From: Epiperipatus broadwayi | Lineage: Eukaryota > Onychophora > Udeonychophora > Euonychophora > Peripatidae | DNA length: 64,000 nt | Direction of reading: 5' to 3' | Assembly (NCBI GenBank): GCA_028023455.1 | Contig: JAQFVV010000152.1 | Coordinates: 2,670,001 to 2,734,000 of the forward strand | Shown: positions 20,640-33,368 of the stretch, one piece after another | Layout: each line of letters opens with the position of its first letter | Numbering within the stretch: the first letter of the stretch is position 1 | Notes under the pieces: model-generated | The model's input: only the letters and a program-made list of their open reading frames with translations | What the model was told of the DNA's origin: nothing | The model's database searches: none | Program-made: the position numbers and the translations under genes

Positions 20640-21244
20640 CTTGTTTATACTAAACTATTCTAAAACAAACCTATTTACATGAGACACTAATATATAAATA
20701 TTATTATAATAAATCTCTATTTTCGTACCTGGTTCGAATGCAACTATTCGACTGCATCAACTTTGTTGTGTATTTAGTTATAAAGCTGACTAACAACAAT
20801 TATCACAAAATTATTAATTACATAAAATGTTATTAAATAAGAATAAACATATTTATTTACATATTATATATATACACATCAATTAAGATTTAACTAAATA
20901 GCATTCATTAGTTCCTTTATATACACACTAACAATTAGTTCTTGATTTAAAATTCTAAATCTTCAATACTGTAATCTCCACCAAGCAAACACATATTGTC
21001 ACTGCAGTAGTGGAGGACCTAAGTGAATACTAAAAGTTTATACTCATAGTACTTAAAACACAATCTTCATTGAGCGTTCTCAGATATACCCAAATAATAA
21101 AAGGCCAGTGAGGTCTAAACATTTTCCCTAGCTGGCTTTCTTTCACCTTCAGAAGCACGGACTCTGGGCCAGCTTTTTCAAAGATCCTTATGACAGCAAA
21201 CGACAACACAGCACATGATAAGTGGAGAAAAGCTGATGATATGC
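20640..21244 (-). other. Gypsy B leader region and AT-rich DNA
   Basis: Lies between the 5' LTR-like repeat and gag on the minus strand. The segment 21030-21240 is less AT-rich. No coding similarity is recognised, and the primer-binding site was not identified. Confidence 0.4.
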
Positions 21245-21827
21245 CTTTTGTTGTGCGCACTATTTATACTGTTTTTTCCTTGCTTGAATTCATTGATAAA
21301 TTCCTGTCATCCCAATGTAAAAGTAAATCCATTTGACTAATGAACTTTTACAATGATGATAATGATCCAGCTTCTAATTATGTCTGTTCACAATCCTCAT
21401 TAATTAGCTTCAAATATTTATTCCATTTGTTTTCTACTAAAATAGTTTCATAGTTCGATTTTAACAATATACATTTTTTTTGGTATTTTAAATCCATGAG
21501 TTATACTCTGGCTTTGAAAATAATCATTTGCATTATCTTTTGGCAATCTTTTATAGAATTCTTTTAACTTACAAACTTTATCTGTTCAAACTAATTTATC
21601 TGCAAACCAATCTTTCTTTGTTGAATTATCAAAATAGTTTCCTTTATTTTTACATAATTTATTTTTCATTACTTTTTAAAAATGTACATATCGTAATTTT
21701 TTTATTGCTTTTTAACTAGATATGTATTTACATTTCATTACTGTTTTTTTTCTGAGGTAAAACTTAGCTTTATAACTTATATCTCTCGAGTTACTAAAGC
21801 TTAATATATTTTCTACAAAATATAGCA
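21245..21827 (-). repeat. 5' LTR-like repeat of Gypsy B (minus strand)
   Basis: Direct-repeat partner of 17440-18003, with small indels (for example around 21480 and 21600). Inner boundary approximate. Confidence 0.75.
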
Positions 21828-22485
21828 GCCATATTAATAGTATGAGATTATAAATTAAATGTCTTACCCTTATATTGCTACATATTTATCCTACAATGTT
21901 TTATTGTCTTATTAATCTTATTTTTATGATTTAGTTTCATTTCATTTTAGTTTTTTTTTTTAAATCCCCCAAAATCTTTTTTTTTTTAATTAAAAAAAAA
22001 AGGTAAAAATATTTTTAATTAATTTTTTTTAAAAAAATTAACGATTTAAGAGGATTAAAATTGGTTTTTAAAAAAACAACTCGAAAATAGGAATTAAAAA
22101 AAAAATTATAATAAAATATAGACATTGCAGAATAGACAGGATTGTGCATAAAGAAATTGTGAATATAAATTTTAGTTATTCACTTATGCCCATTACTAGT
22201 AGAGTGGAAGTGCAGCTTAATCTGTTGTTTTATTGGCATTGAGGGTTTAGAACTTAAAATCAAGGATTCATCTGATTATGTTTGTCAATTGAGCAATGCT
22301 GAAACCAGTACTGAGTTCAACTGGTTGACTATGTGTATATAATAATGTGTATATATTTGTAAATATTGTTTAATCTTTATTAACATGGTTTCTTGTAGTT
22401 ATTAATTTTGTAATAATTGTTGGCATTCAGCCACATAGCTGAATACACAACACTATGTATTATTTATTAATCTATTAATCAGTTT
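21828..22485. other. AT-rich DNA with long A and T runs
   Basis: A self-complementary poly-T/poly-A stretch lies at 21950-22110. Nothing coding is seen. Confidence 0.4.
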
Positions 22486-22489
22486 GTCA

Positions 22490-22634
22490 ATGGATCTATT
22501 TATCTATTCAACTATCCATCTTATTTATCTATTTAATCACTATCTATATATATCTACCTACTTATCTATCCACTTATTTGTCTTTTTTATCTATCTCCCA
22601 TCTGCTTTTATCTATCTATATAAATACATGATTG

Positions 22635-22671
<37 letters not shown>

Positions 22672-23125
22672 TAGTAGTAATAGATAGATAGATAGATAGT
22701 AGATAGTAGTAGTAGTAGTAGTAGTAGAAGAGAAGATAGATAGATAGATAGAGAAAACAGAAAGATAAATTAATATAGAGGCTGATAGAGGGATGAATAA
22801 TAAATATATGGATGAAAATGCTGATCAATAAATATAGATGTAGATAGAGGGATTGATTGATGGATCAATAAAAAGATAGATGAATGGATTGATAAAGTTA
22901 GGTAAATGGATTCTGTGATAATGTTGTGGTTGAATAGATGTGGATATATTGATGAATATCTAAATAGATAGTTAAATGGAGGATTGAATAGACTGATATA
23001 TGTGTGAATGGACTGATAGATACAAAGCCTGATAATTACAGATAATTCAATTAATAGATGCTTACATAGGGAGGATAAGTAAATAAATGTATGATTAGAG
23101 AGATTAAATGAGTGGATAGGTAAAT
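22490..23125. repeat. Strand-switching CTAT/GATA microsatellite
   Basis: 22490-22620 is degenerate (CTAT)n on the + strand. 22633-22752 is clean (GATA)n interrupted by (GTA)n. 22753-23125 is degenerate GATA/GATG/GATT. The two halves are complementary to each other and could pair. Confidence 0.85.
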
Positions 23126-24265
23126 TGATAAAGAGATGGAGATGGGTATTGTAAAGGGTAGCCTACAACGTAAATATTCCTAACAAGATCGGCCGACTTA
23201 TTGAACCCAATCCATTTGGAATTTGCATTAGTAATGGGAAGATTATTTGTTTATTATTATTACATATATACATGTACAACACATATACACCTTTAGCTTA
23301 CTTAGCGATGGCAATTGGTCCTCCAAAACTCATCGTTAAGCAAGAATATCGTATACAAAGTACGTAATTATAATGGGGGTCTATGGGAAAAAAATTGGTC
23401 GGTTCCAGTTGACGTAAAATATCAACATTGGTTTCCAAGCTCAAAGATTTTCTTGATTTTTTTCATGACAATGATGACTAAATACGTATCTAAAAAGAAA
23501 AGTTTTATATCACTAGGAAAAAAAATGCATATTTTCACTTTAAAAAGTACAGATCAGCAAAAAGAAAGAGAAAGTGAAACTAAATTTGAATTTAAAATTT
23601 TTTATATGCTTCCACAGAAGTTTTTCATCGTAATGAAAAAAAAAAGCCATACTGAAGTGCTTTTTTTTAAAATTTGTATTACAGTGTATATTACTACTAT
23701 ACATTTATGTTTATTACTTATGTGAAATTATTCAAATTAAAAAACAATGTTTAATTATTAATTATTTAATTGAACATAAAGACTTATTACTGTACTCCAC
23801 AGTAACAAAATGCTTAATGCTTATCGTAAAGCAGTCAACTTTAGAAAAAAGAAAAATCAACTTATTTTAAAAGTAAAAAATCTAACTTCTAATTTTCTAA
23901 AACACACTGCTGGTTTAGTTTTCTTACTGTATATTTTTAGTAATGTAATAGTGCCCCCCCCCCCATTCGAGTAGAAAGATTATTAATTAAATGCAATCTG
24001 TTTTTCTTTTTAAACTTTTCTAATTCGACATTTGCGTTTTAAAATGTTGTTTTTCTTTTGATTTGAAATAACTTGAGTGTGAACAACATGTTTATTAACG
24101 AAGTTAGAAAATCAATAACTATTTTTACATAATTATCCAGGTGTTCTAAAAATAATATATCATAAATAAGAAACACACCCACGCAGTTTAATATTCATAT
24201 TTAGTGTTTTCCTGAAAGTTTGTGATGATGGTATTTTAGTTGGAGTATTTCATCATCTAATATAT

Positions 24266-24364
24266 GTGTTGAATGTCTTTAGAAAAATTAAACTTTATTT
24301 AAATAATCCAAGTACTGTACATTATATTTAAATAAAGTTTAATTTTTCTAAAGACATTCAACAC
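24266..24364. repeat. Near-perfect 39-bp-arm palindrome
   Basis: GTGTTGAATGTCTTTAGAAA and the following AATTAAACTTTATTTAAAT (24266-24304) are mirrored exactly by 24326-24364, with a ~21-bp loop. The structure would form a strong hairpin. Confidence 0.9.
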
Positions 24365-24380
24365 TTATATGTATACAGAA

Positions 24381-24702
24381 TTATAAACAAATTAAAAATC
24401 CTTATTTTTCTTTTCAAAAACTTTATTTTCTTATCTCAATACTGAACATATATATATACTGTATATACAGTATTTATATAATATAAAACTCCAACTGTTT
24501 ATCTTCAGACAGTCATTTTCAAGGATATCTCTCTCCCACTGCTATATTTTATTACTCTTTCTTTTACATTATTTAATTACAAATCAACGTTGAAACATTG
24601 GAGTTTTGTATTATATAAATATATATACTGTATATGTTCAGTATTGAGATAAGAAAATAAAGTTTTTGAAAAGAAAAAGGAGGATTTTTAATTTGTTGAT
24701 AT
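24381..24702. repeat. Inverted repeat with ~110-bp arms
   Basis: The left arm (24381-24492, AAATTAAAAATCC... CTTTATTTTCTTATCTCAAT ...AAAACTCCAA) pairs with the right arm (24597-24702, TTGGAGTTTT... ATTGAGATAAGAAAATAAAG ...GGATTTTTAATTT). A ~100-bp unique centre separates them. Typical MITE architecture without coding. Confidence 0.85.
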
Positions 24703-25199
24703 TACTGTAGAACATATTTACATATTTTAAAAGAAAAAGTGGATGAACATTTGCTGTGTTATTATATATGATGTATACAGTATTATAGATTCAGTAATTA
24801 TAGATATTTTAAGTGTTTTATGAATAAAATATTGTATGTGTATACAATTACAGCGAAGTCATTACCTGTATACATATTACAATAATATACTTTTGTTTTT
24901 GGGTAAAATGAATTTAATATAGCTATCTCTGACGTCATCAGTGATGCAAAATTCAAGATGACTGCCAAATTTTTTTTTAAATTTTTTCACGATCGTTTAA
25001 GTCAAAAATTGATTGTAAATCGAAGTAGTGGGTACAAATTGATGATGATCGCTATTGTGAAATATCACTAAATAGTCAATCGCTAAGCCAGATAAAGGTG
25101 TATATTTATTTAGAATGAATTAGGGAATGCACAATAAATTATTTTATAATAATTTTAATACAACCAATATTTGAGAAAGTAATATTGTATATATATTAT

Positions 25200-25450
25200 A
25201 ACCTTCTCCTCTGATCATTAGACAATCAGTCCTACACATTTCTGGGTGCCATAATCCCATATAACCTACATCATCCTTAATCAATCAATCAAGCCACCAC
25301 GTTGCGTGGCATAATCCCAATTGTAACCATCTCCTAGATTGCTATAATTATAATTGAATCATACCGCACATTTTAGGCGCTATAATCTTCCCTACAGCCT
25401 TTCCGCTAATCTAACTAGTCCAATTTACATGTTTGGAAACCATATCTTTC
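25200..25450 (+). repeat. Degenerate ~75-bp tandem motif
   Basis: Three variants of a GTGCCATAATCCCATATAACC-like unit occur near 25247, 25306 and 25379. Low identity; function unknown. Confidence 0.35.
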
Positions 25451-25459
25451 TCTGTAACC

Positions 25460-28400
25460 TTCCTTGCTACAACTAATCTAGAATATATGTCTAATATAAT
25501 TGATAAACCAAAGATGATTTCTTTATTAGCTAAGCTCGCATGAAACTATAATCTTGGAGAAGATCACAAGGTGATTAATAATTTCTGGTCAAGCTAGCCT
25601 CAAAATCCACAAACAAGCAAACAAACATAAAATTATAAAATAAACTTTGTATTTGTCAAACTAATAAATAAATAATAATTAGATCGATGGAATGAATATG
25701 AAATTAGAAGTATAAATTAGACAATAAGTAAATGAGGATGTAAATGATTAAATGAATGATGAAAATAAGTAATAATTAAATAATAAAATAAAATAAGTCT
25801 AACAATGAAGAGAAAAGAATGAAGATGTGTAAGAGTTAATGGATGATAAGATGAGAACGGAATAAGAGCTAATGAATGATGAGTGAATTAGGATAATGAA
25901 TTAGGATGGAAAAAGAGAATAAAGAAAGTTTGAAATGACAGATGAGAGGAATGATGATGATGAAAGATGATGTACAGAACTCTAAATTTGATATTGAATT
26001 AAATGATAATAAGACAATTAAATAAAATACAGATTCTAAGCTTACTAAGACCAGAATGTTCACCATAAAGTCAAAACCAACTATACATTTCAAACAAAAG
26101 AAGTAATAGATACTTTAATGTTTGGTTGACCTTATATCTCATGGTGAATGTAACACAATTCCACTCTAATTACAATAATTAACTGGATACAAATTTACCC
26201 TAAATTCAAATCCTATCACAAATTGATATAACTTGTCCTTCTCAGAGTTCACATAGCTTAAAGGGTGATATACAAGATACACTTGAGTCAGTGAGAGGGA
26301 TTTTGCCACTACCCAAGCATAACACACATAAAATAGCTCTTAATACTGAATTGAATTACTAAACAATATTCAATAATTTCAAATAAATTCTATAAATTCC
26401 CTAACTATGCTAAACTTTAAGCTTCAATAAGTAAGAGTAATTTTTCAATAGCTAAACGCAATAGCTTTCCAACTTTCTCCATTAATTAGAAACAAGGTGA
26501 TCAAGACCAGTGAATGATAGATCTGTGGATTCAAATGAACTGATCAAACCAATATTAGGTTTTTAATCTTTTAGTATATCACTTAAACTAATATTCTTTA
26601 GGTTAGTATGTTTAATTATTAAGTTAGGATGCCCTAGATATACTCATAAATTATAGGGCTTAACACAATTATTCTAATATACCTACATATAGTGACTTTT
26701 ACAATATTGATTGATGACGATTTCCCTATAATCACAGGATAGGTCGATAGCAATAATAAATATAATGTGTGGTGTGTGTTGATTAGCAATAAGAATACTG
26801 AAAATTAAATAAATTTTTAACGCAACGAGATTTATTTACATTATATACAAGACTCTTTCAGACACATTACATGAAACAAGATAAATCCATTCCAAAATTA
26901 GGGATGGAAATTAATGATGTGGTAAGTAATGACCAACTAATATGACAAACACTTTGGATATGTTTCTTTATTATTCTGTTTGGTAGAATAAGATAGTTAA
27001 ACTTATTTGAGCTATCTTAGCATTGAAATTGCGAACAAAATGTATTAATATCATTTGGATATACACAACTTTTTAAATAAAATATTCTAAATTACAATTT
27101 ATTATATCAAATTGTAGCTGTTTGAGTTATTAGAATATGATAAGGGCAATTATCACATTCCAATATAAGTAATAATTTATTATAATTTACTATATAAAAA
27201 ATTTCATTGCATTGATGTGGGGCAAACATCATCAGTTAAATGCACATATGACACCAAAGACATTCACTATGTCTACAACTTAACCATTTATTAATTGACT
27301 GATCTTACTAATTCATCAGTAAATACCTACTTGTTGAAACACAATCCACATTGTCCATGTACACACCTTGCTCTTTTATGTAGAAGTTCTACAAACACTA
27401 GTAAGTTTTGGTTGGTCTGTTTATAAACTAATGAAGATTACACAACATCAGAAAGACACTATTTCAATTAGACAACACTATAGCTATATCAGTGTCCTAT
27501 AATCTGACTTTATCTTATCCTTGCTATTCGATTAAAAAAAAACACTACACTTTATCATACATGGTGGAATATTAACTATATAACTTCTTGAGGGATCTAA
27601 ATAAAGGAGGCTCTACAAAATAACATAATAGTTGTATATCAAGAAACAACATAATAGTTATATAAGAATATGGCCAATTCTGATACCTTTTCATAGGTAT
27701 AAAAGTGTGGGCAGTGCCTTGTCACATACTCTAGAATTCAGACCATGGGATTATCCTCTCTTGGGATTAACTATGCTCTAAGCACTAACTCTTAATCAGC
27801 CCCAACAATATCATCCTCTCATATTAATCAACAATGGGGAATTCTCCATCCCTTGTACAATATTAATTATTATTATATCTAAGGCTCTTATATGTAGCCC
27901 AAACTCATCCTAAAATCTATTACAAATTCTGATCAATACAATAGCAAGGTAAAACAACACTAATAATCTAAGTGGAAACATAAATATTCCATTGAACATT
28001 GCAGAAACTGTTAATGTTTTATAAACAGACCACCAATATCAGTAAAATGACCATTAATTATTTCAAAATAATAATTAGACCTTTTATTATAGTAAGCCAT
28101 GTACACGTAAACAAGGAGGATTAAACTACATTTTGTATTTAAAAGCAAAATTAAGCAATAATAAAAAAAAAGGTTTTTAAATTATTTTATATAATAGAAC
28201 AATGGTATCATTATGTGTATATTTTTGACCAGTTTGGGTCTATTTGTTCCCCTCCTCAATATAATATTAACATCTGTTTTAGCAGTGAAAGAGATAAACA
28301 TTTCTCTTTCCTACCAGACAAATAATATTTAACATTATACTTTCCCTTCATTGGGAAAATAATATAAATATGGATAATAAATGTATATAACTTTATACAC

Positions 28401-28790
28401 TGCTACATCATTACTTAGTATATTCTATACCCTGATATATATATAAAACTAATGCCTGAATAACACATGAAAGAAAAAAACAACGCAACACAATATTATA
28501 TATAGCAGTTAACAAACTAAACAAACATTACATTTTCTACCATTGGACTTTATCGAAGTTTGATTCATTCTTATAAGTAAAACAACATGAAAACAGATAT
28601 GATAAGCAAACATTCCTGAGTAATATATATATTTTGGTTATCCTGTTCAATATTAACATCTTCAGACAAAATTCAAACATTTCTCCAATGGCAATAGAAA
28701 TTCTTTATTGGTTTGTGTACTAATGTAAGCATACTGAAGCAATATTAAATCATTTTCAGAATAAGTCACTTAAAATAGGTTTAATTAATA
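25460..28790. other. AT-rich intronic DNA, no gene recognised
   Basis: No coding similarity on either strand. One TATA-like core (GGTATAAAAGTGTGGGC, 27696-27712) followed by a GC-richer patch could be a decayed LTR promoter, but no repeat partner was found. Confidence 0.35.
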
Positions 28791-28799
28791 TCTATTGAT

Positions 28800-29290
28800 T
28801 TGTCTATTTTTGTTTTTTTTTCATCTGTGCGAAGATCTGTTACACTCTTAAATAATCTGGGTGATTTTAAAACCGTTTAAAATATTATCATGTTGCAAGT
28901 TATTCACTAACGATAAAATAAATAAATTTTTTTTTTCACTTCCCTTTTATCAGCAAATTAGGAGGTTTTAAGTTATACTGAGAAGAATCTATTTAATTAT
29001 AAATACGATCTTCTAGGCGATTTTAATTAATGTGTAACATATATTTTTGCAAATGTAGCACAATTATAATCAGTTTATTATGATCTTTAAAAAAAAATTT
29101 TAAATCATTTATGGATTTTGTTTACTTTGTTTTTCCCGTCCACAGTAATTGTCACAATCTTAAATAATCTGGGTAATTTTAAACACTTAAAATATTATTA
29201 CTTTATATGTTGTATAATCAAGAAAAAAAAATCAATATTTCTTTATTCACTATTATTGGCAATTTATTTCATATTTAAGAATGTTAAGCA
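28800..29290 (+). repeat. Two-unit degenerate direct repeat (~310-bp period)
   Basis: CTTAAATAATCTGGGTGATT at 28848-28867 recurs as CTTAAATAATCTGGGTAATT at 29159-29178, with similar flanks for ~130 bp. AT-rich and noncoding. Confidence 0.5.
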
Positions 29291-29299
29291 GAATTGATT

Positions 29300-31930
29300 T
29301 AATAGTACGCAATTATTAATCATATAAATACGTGACTGCTTTGTGGGAATATCAGAGCAGACGATTTCTTTCCTCAATGAAATAAGAAATACTTTATGCA
29401 CTTTTCTTTTCAAACTAATTACTTTATATGATTTAAAGTGAAATTTTATTTTCTTCATTATTTCTTGAAACTTTTCTTAAAATGATTTCGAATATTTTCT
29501 TGAAATATCAATTTATACACAAACGTATTTTTCTGCTTAATGCTGAATTAATGGCAGCACGAAAATTAAAATACTTTAATCTTTTTTTCTCTTCAGTCTA
29601 AATAACTTTTGTGTTATGATTAGTTCTGATAATGGATTAAAATAAAGAAAACAAAAATAATTGCTTACATTTTCTGGTATTATTTTTCATTCCAAATAGT
29701 ACATGTTTAGGCGAATACTTATCTGAATAGCGGTCATTCCAGTTCTTCCTTCAGTAGGCAAAGTTAAGAATCAAAGATCAATGAAAAGTAGTGTAGAGAT
29801 TTCACAGGGTTAGTAAGTTTACTCCATACTATTCAAATCCATATAACTATGAAATTTTGTCCCAATTAATTTTTAAAAATTATTATTTTCTAGCTTAATT
29901 CTTTTATTTTACTTCAGAAGTGGAGAGTTGTAATCTTGTTCCATTTACATTTCTTAGAGTAGTCCCCCTCCCCCTACAAACTTTTATATTATATATTTTG
30001 TATTACATGGCAGGATTGGTTCTAAATGAGCCAATCACTGTAAAATGTGAATAAATTAATAGTTTTATCCCTCTAGTGAGAATCATCTAGACTGATGCAT
30101 TTCAATTTACATTAAATTATAGTATATTTAAAGATTGTTTATAAAAAAATTTAGAAGACTTATAAATTGATTTTGCTGTTTATTTTTAATTATTATTTAA
30201 CAATACCAATAAAATAAAGTGTTAAATATTTTTATGCTTCCCAATAATATTTTAATACTATTAAAATAACATTTGAAATAGCTGCCACTGGAACAATGTG
30301 ATAAAATGTTTATGGGATTTATATCCACTCTATCAGACTTTCCAGTGTCCCACAAACAGTCAAGATCATCATCACTTAAGATATTTCTTAGTGAGCTTTT
30401 TCTTAGTGGGAAAATTATAATCCACAAGCATTTCACTCTATAACTAGTCTCTACACATTGATGTTCAATGTCTTAACAAATTATTACCAATTAAAATTTA
30501 AAATTTTACACATTTATCCACTGGATAAAACCTACTATCTTTGAGCCAAAACATATGGTTACAATATATATAAACTATTTGATTAATAAAGTTTAATATA
30601 TATTTTTTTTAAATTTAAAATTGAATATTAATTTATAGTCAAATGACTTAGGGATAGCCTGAGGTCAAGTTAGGTGGCCGTGTGTGAAAATAAAACTGAT
30701 TTTATTATTTTATTTTTTATCTGTAATAAATGAAATGTATTTAAACAATAGGCAGTTAAAAATCTCAGCATTTCAGGAGATCTACGCACAAATTGTATAA
30801 AAACAGAAACTTTTTAAAAATCGTTCTTCTTGTCAATAATATTCCAGCTATAACAATATACAGCAGTTAAATTAAAACTTAAAATGCTAAAATGGAGTTT
30901 TGTTTTTTCTTTTATTTGAATCATAGAAATTTTTAAAAGTCAAATAATGTAACTTAAATTTTTCCAAATTCAGAAGAAAGAAAGTGAGAAGTAAAAAGTA
31001 AGAATAATTTATAAATTTTAAAATAATTAAATCATGTTTTGAAAGTTGTTGGAGTAATTTTTAATATTTTAAATCTTTTCAAAAAGAAAAATGAAAATTA
31101 AGTCTGCTGAAAATAGGAAGCAAAAAAAAAAAAGAAATCATTCTTTTAATACATATATACGTAAAGTGCTTCTATATTATATAACATAAATTTATGATTA
31201 CAGATAATTATTGAATTGTACTTTAAGATGAATATGGGCTAAAGCAAAACATGCTATTGTGCATCATGTTATTTCCTAACAGTTGCATTAAACCTCTATT
31301 TATTTATTTTTCTACTTTATTGTAAATCACACAAGAAGATGTCTGCAGTCCAAAGTAAACAAGCATTGGAATATTTAAAGGTGAATCAGTTAAGGATCAA
31401 GGTGTTTACCATACACAACTACAGGAGGCACCATTGTACCCATCTATCCTTGCCTAGGAAAATGATTCGATGAGTCAAACTGCTTTTGGAGAACAACATG
31501 CCTAACTACCAACTACTATTTCTATTAGGATGATTTTTATGAACTTTGTTCCAACTACAATTTTTAATCAAGAAATTAATATTGTAAATTTTTGTTTGAT
31601 TTTTATTTTTATTATCTATGTTGTATTTTCACACTCTGATGCTAGAAGTCTCATTTTTCAGAATTAGCAAAGAAGAAATGGGGGGATTATTCACTTAGAT
31701 ATTTTTCTATTTTTATTGTAAATAAAATTTAGGTTGATTCACCTGCTTCACATCAGGTTATCCACGTAAATAGTAAGGTAAGATTGTCTACATTTATTTT
31801 TATAGATTAAATTGCAACACTTGATACAGAATACATATTATGTTTTATTTTGTTGATTAACCCTGTATATATATTTTTCCAGTATGATTGACTAATCAAC
31901 TAGTATTAATTTTTATATCTATCATATATA
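29300..31930. other. AT-rich intronic DNA, no gene recognised
   Basis: Only short chance frames. 31330-31510 is compositionally richer but I could not match it to a family. Confidence 0.35.
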
Positions 31931-31937
31931 TATATAT

Positions 31938-33368
31938 TGTAACGTTTATTTATATACGTTACAAATATATTGGCATTTGGTAAAAGCTAAAAAAGTAAAT
32001 TTAGATTTTTTTTTTGATTAGTATAATTTTTGTTAAAACGTGCAATGAAGGTTAAAATTGTCATTCTTATTTTTTTTATCTAATTGGAAAGGATAAATGA
32101 CATACAGATTACTAATCCAGATAAATTAAAAGAATTCTAAAAGTATAAGCTAAAAGAAAAATATTTTAGCTAATTAAAGATGGAAGAATAATGCTAAAAA
32201 AAAAGAGAACTTTGTAACTTAAATTTAAGAGAGAGTGTATAAGATTATTATCTTATACGCTGATAAAAAGACAAAAGAGTGCGCAGAAGTTCCAAAAATG
32301 GAGCGTGATATAAAAAGGAGATGACAACTTCAATCTGGGTCTTCTCTTTAACTTCTAGTTACGTCTCTGAAAGGTGGAGGTTTCCACGAGCATAACCTGT
32401 GGCAAGAAATATACTTCTACACAGGTATGCCCCTTGCTGTACCAAGCTGTCATGCAAGCATGGAAACGGGACTTGTGAAGACCGCTTTTTGCAATAAAAG
32501 GGTCACTACAACCGTGCCTTTTCTCCAGCTATAGAACGGAACAATAATGGAAGACGCCGGCAGGAGAGACCAATGGAAATTCTCATGATCTGGGATCCCA
32601 TAAACCTACATGAACTTACCAGTAAGTTAAGAATAAATTTTCCTGATAGTGACTTAAAAGTTTGCAAACAATTATTTATCTAAGCTTAGACTACCATCCT
32701 GATATAGACTTTACTTTCACATTCAAGGGACTTTCTTATAAAGAATTTTATACAAGATCTTGGAACATTATTAAATTGCGTTCATTATTTAATCTAACTG
32801 TTTTTGTTAATCGATTCATTATCTGGATTGGTGTGTGTACTTTCCTGTTTAGTTAATTCGTAATTTAACTTATAAATATGTTTAGTTTGTTAGAATAAAC
32901 GAGATTTTACTTTTATCAACCTTTTCATTGTGCGTTATTAATAATAGTTGTTTTTTTTTTTAGTATTAAATTTATTATTAGTTTAGTGGGATTTAAAACA
33001 GAATTAACCTTGCCAATATATTTAAACAAGCCCAGAAATAATAATCAAAAAGGAGAAAATAGTTCTCGTTACGGTATGATGCAATACCGATTAGTTTAAA
33101 AGCACTTTTTTTTCTGTTTAGTTTACGAGTTACAATATGTTTGATGCCGACTCAGTGGGTCTAATGACTCTGGCGCCCTCATGTAGAAATTAAAAACTGA
33201 GTCAGCTCACGATTGTACTTAGCAATGATTCTAGGCCGAGTTGATCAGGAAATATAGCTATGTTGTTAGAATAGAAATATAACTTTCTTCTTTTTTTGAC
33301 ATAGCTTGATCAACTCACACGCAGTTTATATTAGCATGTAGAGGTCAAGCAAAACGAAAAACGTTACA
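31938..33368 (+). mobile_element. Probable solo LTR (~1.43 kb) of a Gypsy-type retrotransposon
   Basis: Starts TGTAACG and ends CGTTACA, perfect inverted termini of the TG...CA type common for Gypsy LTRs, and is flanked on both sides by ATAT (4- or 6-bp duplication, ambiguous because the target is an (AT)n tract). Inside, GATATAAAAAGG (about 32309) is a TATA-like box. TGCAATAAAAGGGTC (about 32489) is a poly(A) signal ~180 bp downstream, followed by a GC-richer R/U5-like patch. The first 26 bp (TGTAACGTTTATTTATATAC then GTTACA) form a hairpin. No internal coding region or second LTR is seen, hence 'solo'. It could instead be a noncoding inverted-repeat transposon. Confidence 0.65.

Larger units (their letters stand above)
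17440..21827 (-). mobile_element. Gypsy family B element on the minus strand, internally deleted
   Basis: Direct repeats at 17440-18003 and 21245-21827 bound minus-strand gag, knuckle and protease remnants, then (after loss of RT and most of integrase) an integrase C-terminal scrap. On the minus strand a polypurine tract (GAAGTGGGGGAGG, 18004-18016) directly precedes the 3' repeat start TGCTATA, which supports LTR identity. The Merlin element 18540-19486 is inserted inside. LTR copies are visibly diverged, so this insertion is older than the 3931-9088 Gypsy. No clear target duplication was found. Confidence 0.8.
23282..25107. mobile_element. Putative DNA transposon derivative with ~27-bp inverted ends
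   Basis: The left end ATACACCTTTAGCTTACTTA followed by GCGATGG (23284-23310) pairs imperfectly with right end CAATCGCTAAGCCAGATAAA followed by GGTGTAT (25078-25104). Subterminal ATCGTTAAG/GATCGTTTAAG-like copies occur at both ends. No transposase is recognised; the 136-codon frame at 23315 has no similarity I know. Two further palindromes lie inside. Superfamily unknown. Confidence 0.5.

Noticed and set aside
22616-22828. 70-codon minus-strand frame rich in Tyr/Leu/Ser
   Set aside because: It is the GATA microsatellite read as protein.
23315-23725. 136-codon + frame within the inverted-repeat element
   Set aside because: Lys/Phe-rich with no transposase motif seen. Kept only as part of the element.
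27690-27900. TATA-like core with GC-richer downstream patch
   Set aside because: No terminal repeats, partner copy or coding nearby. Too weak for a promoter or LTR call.
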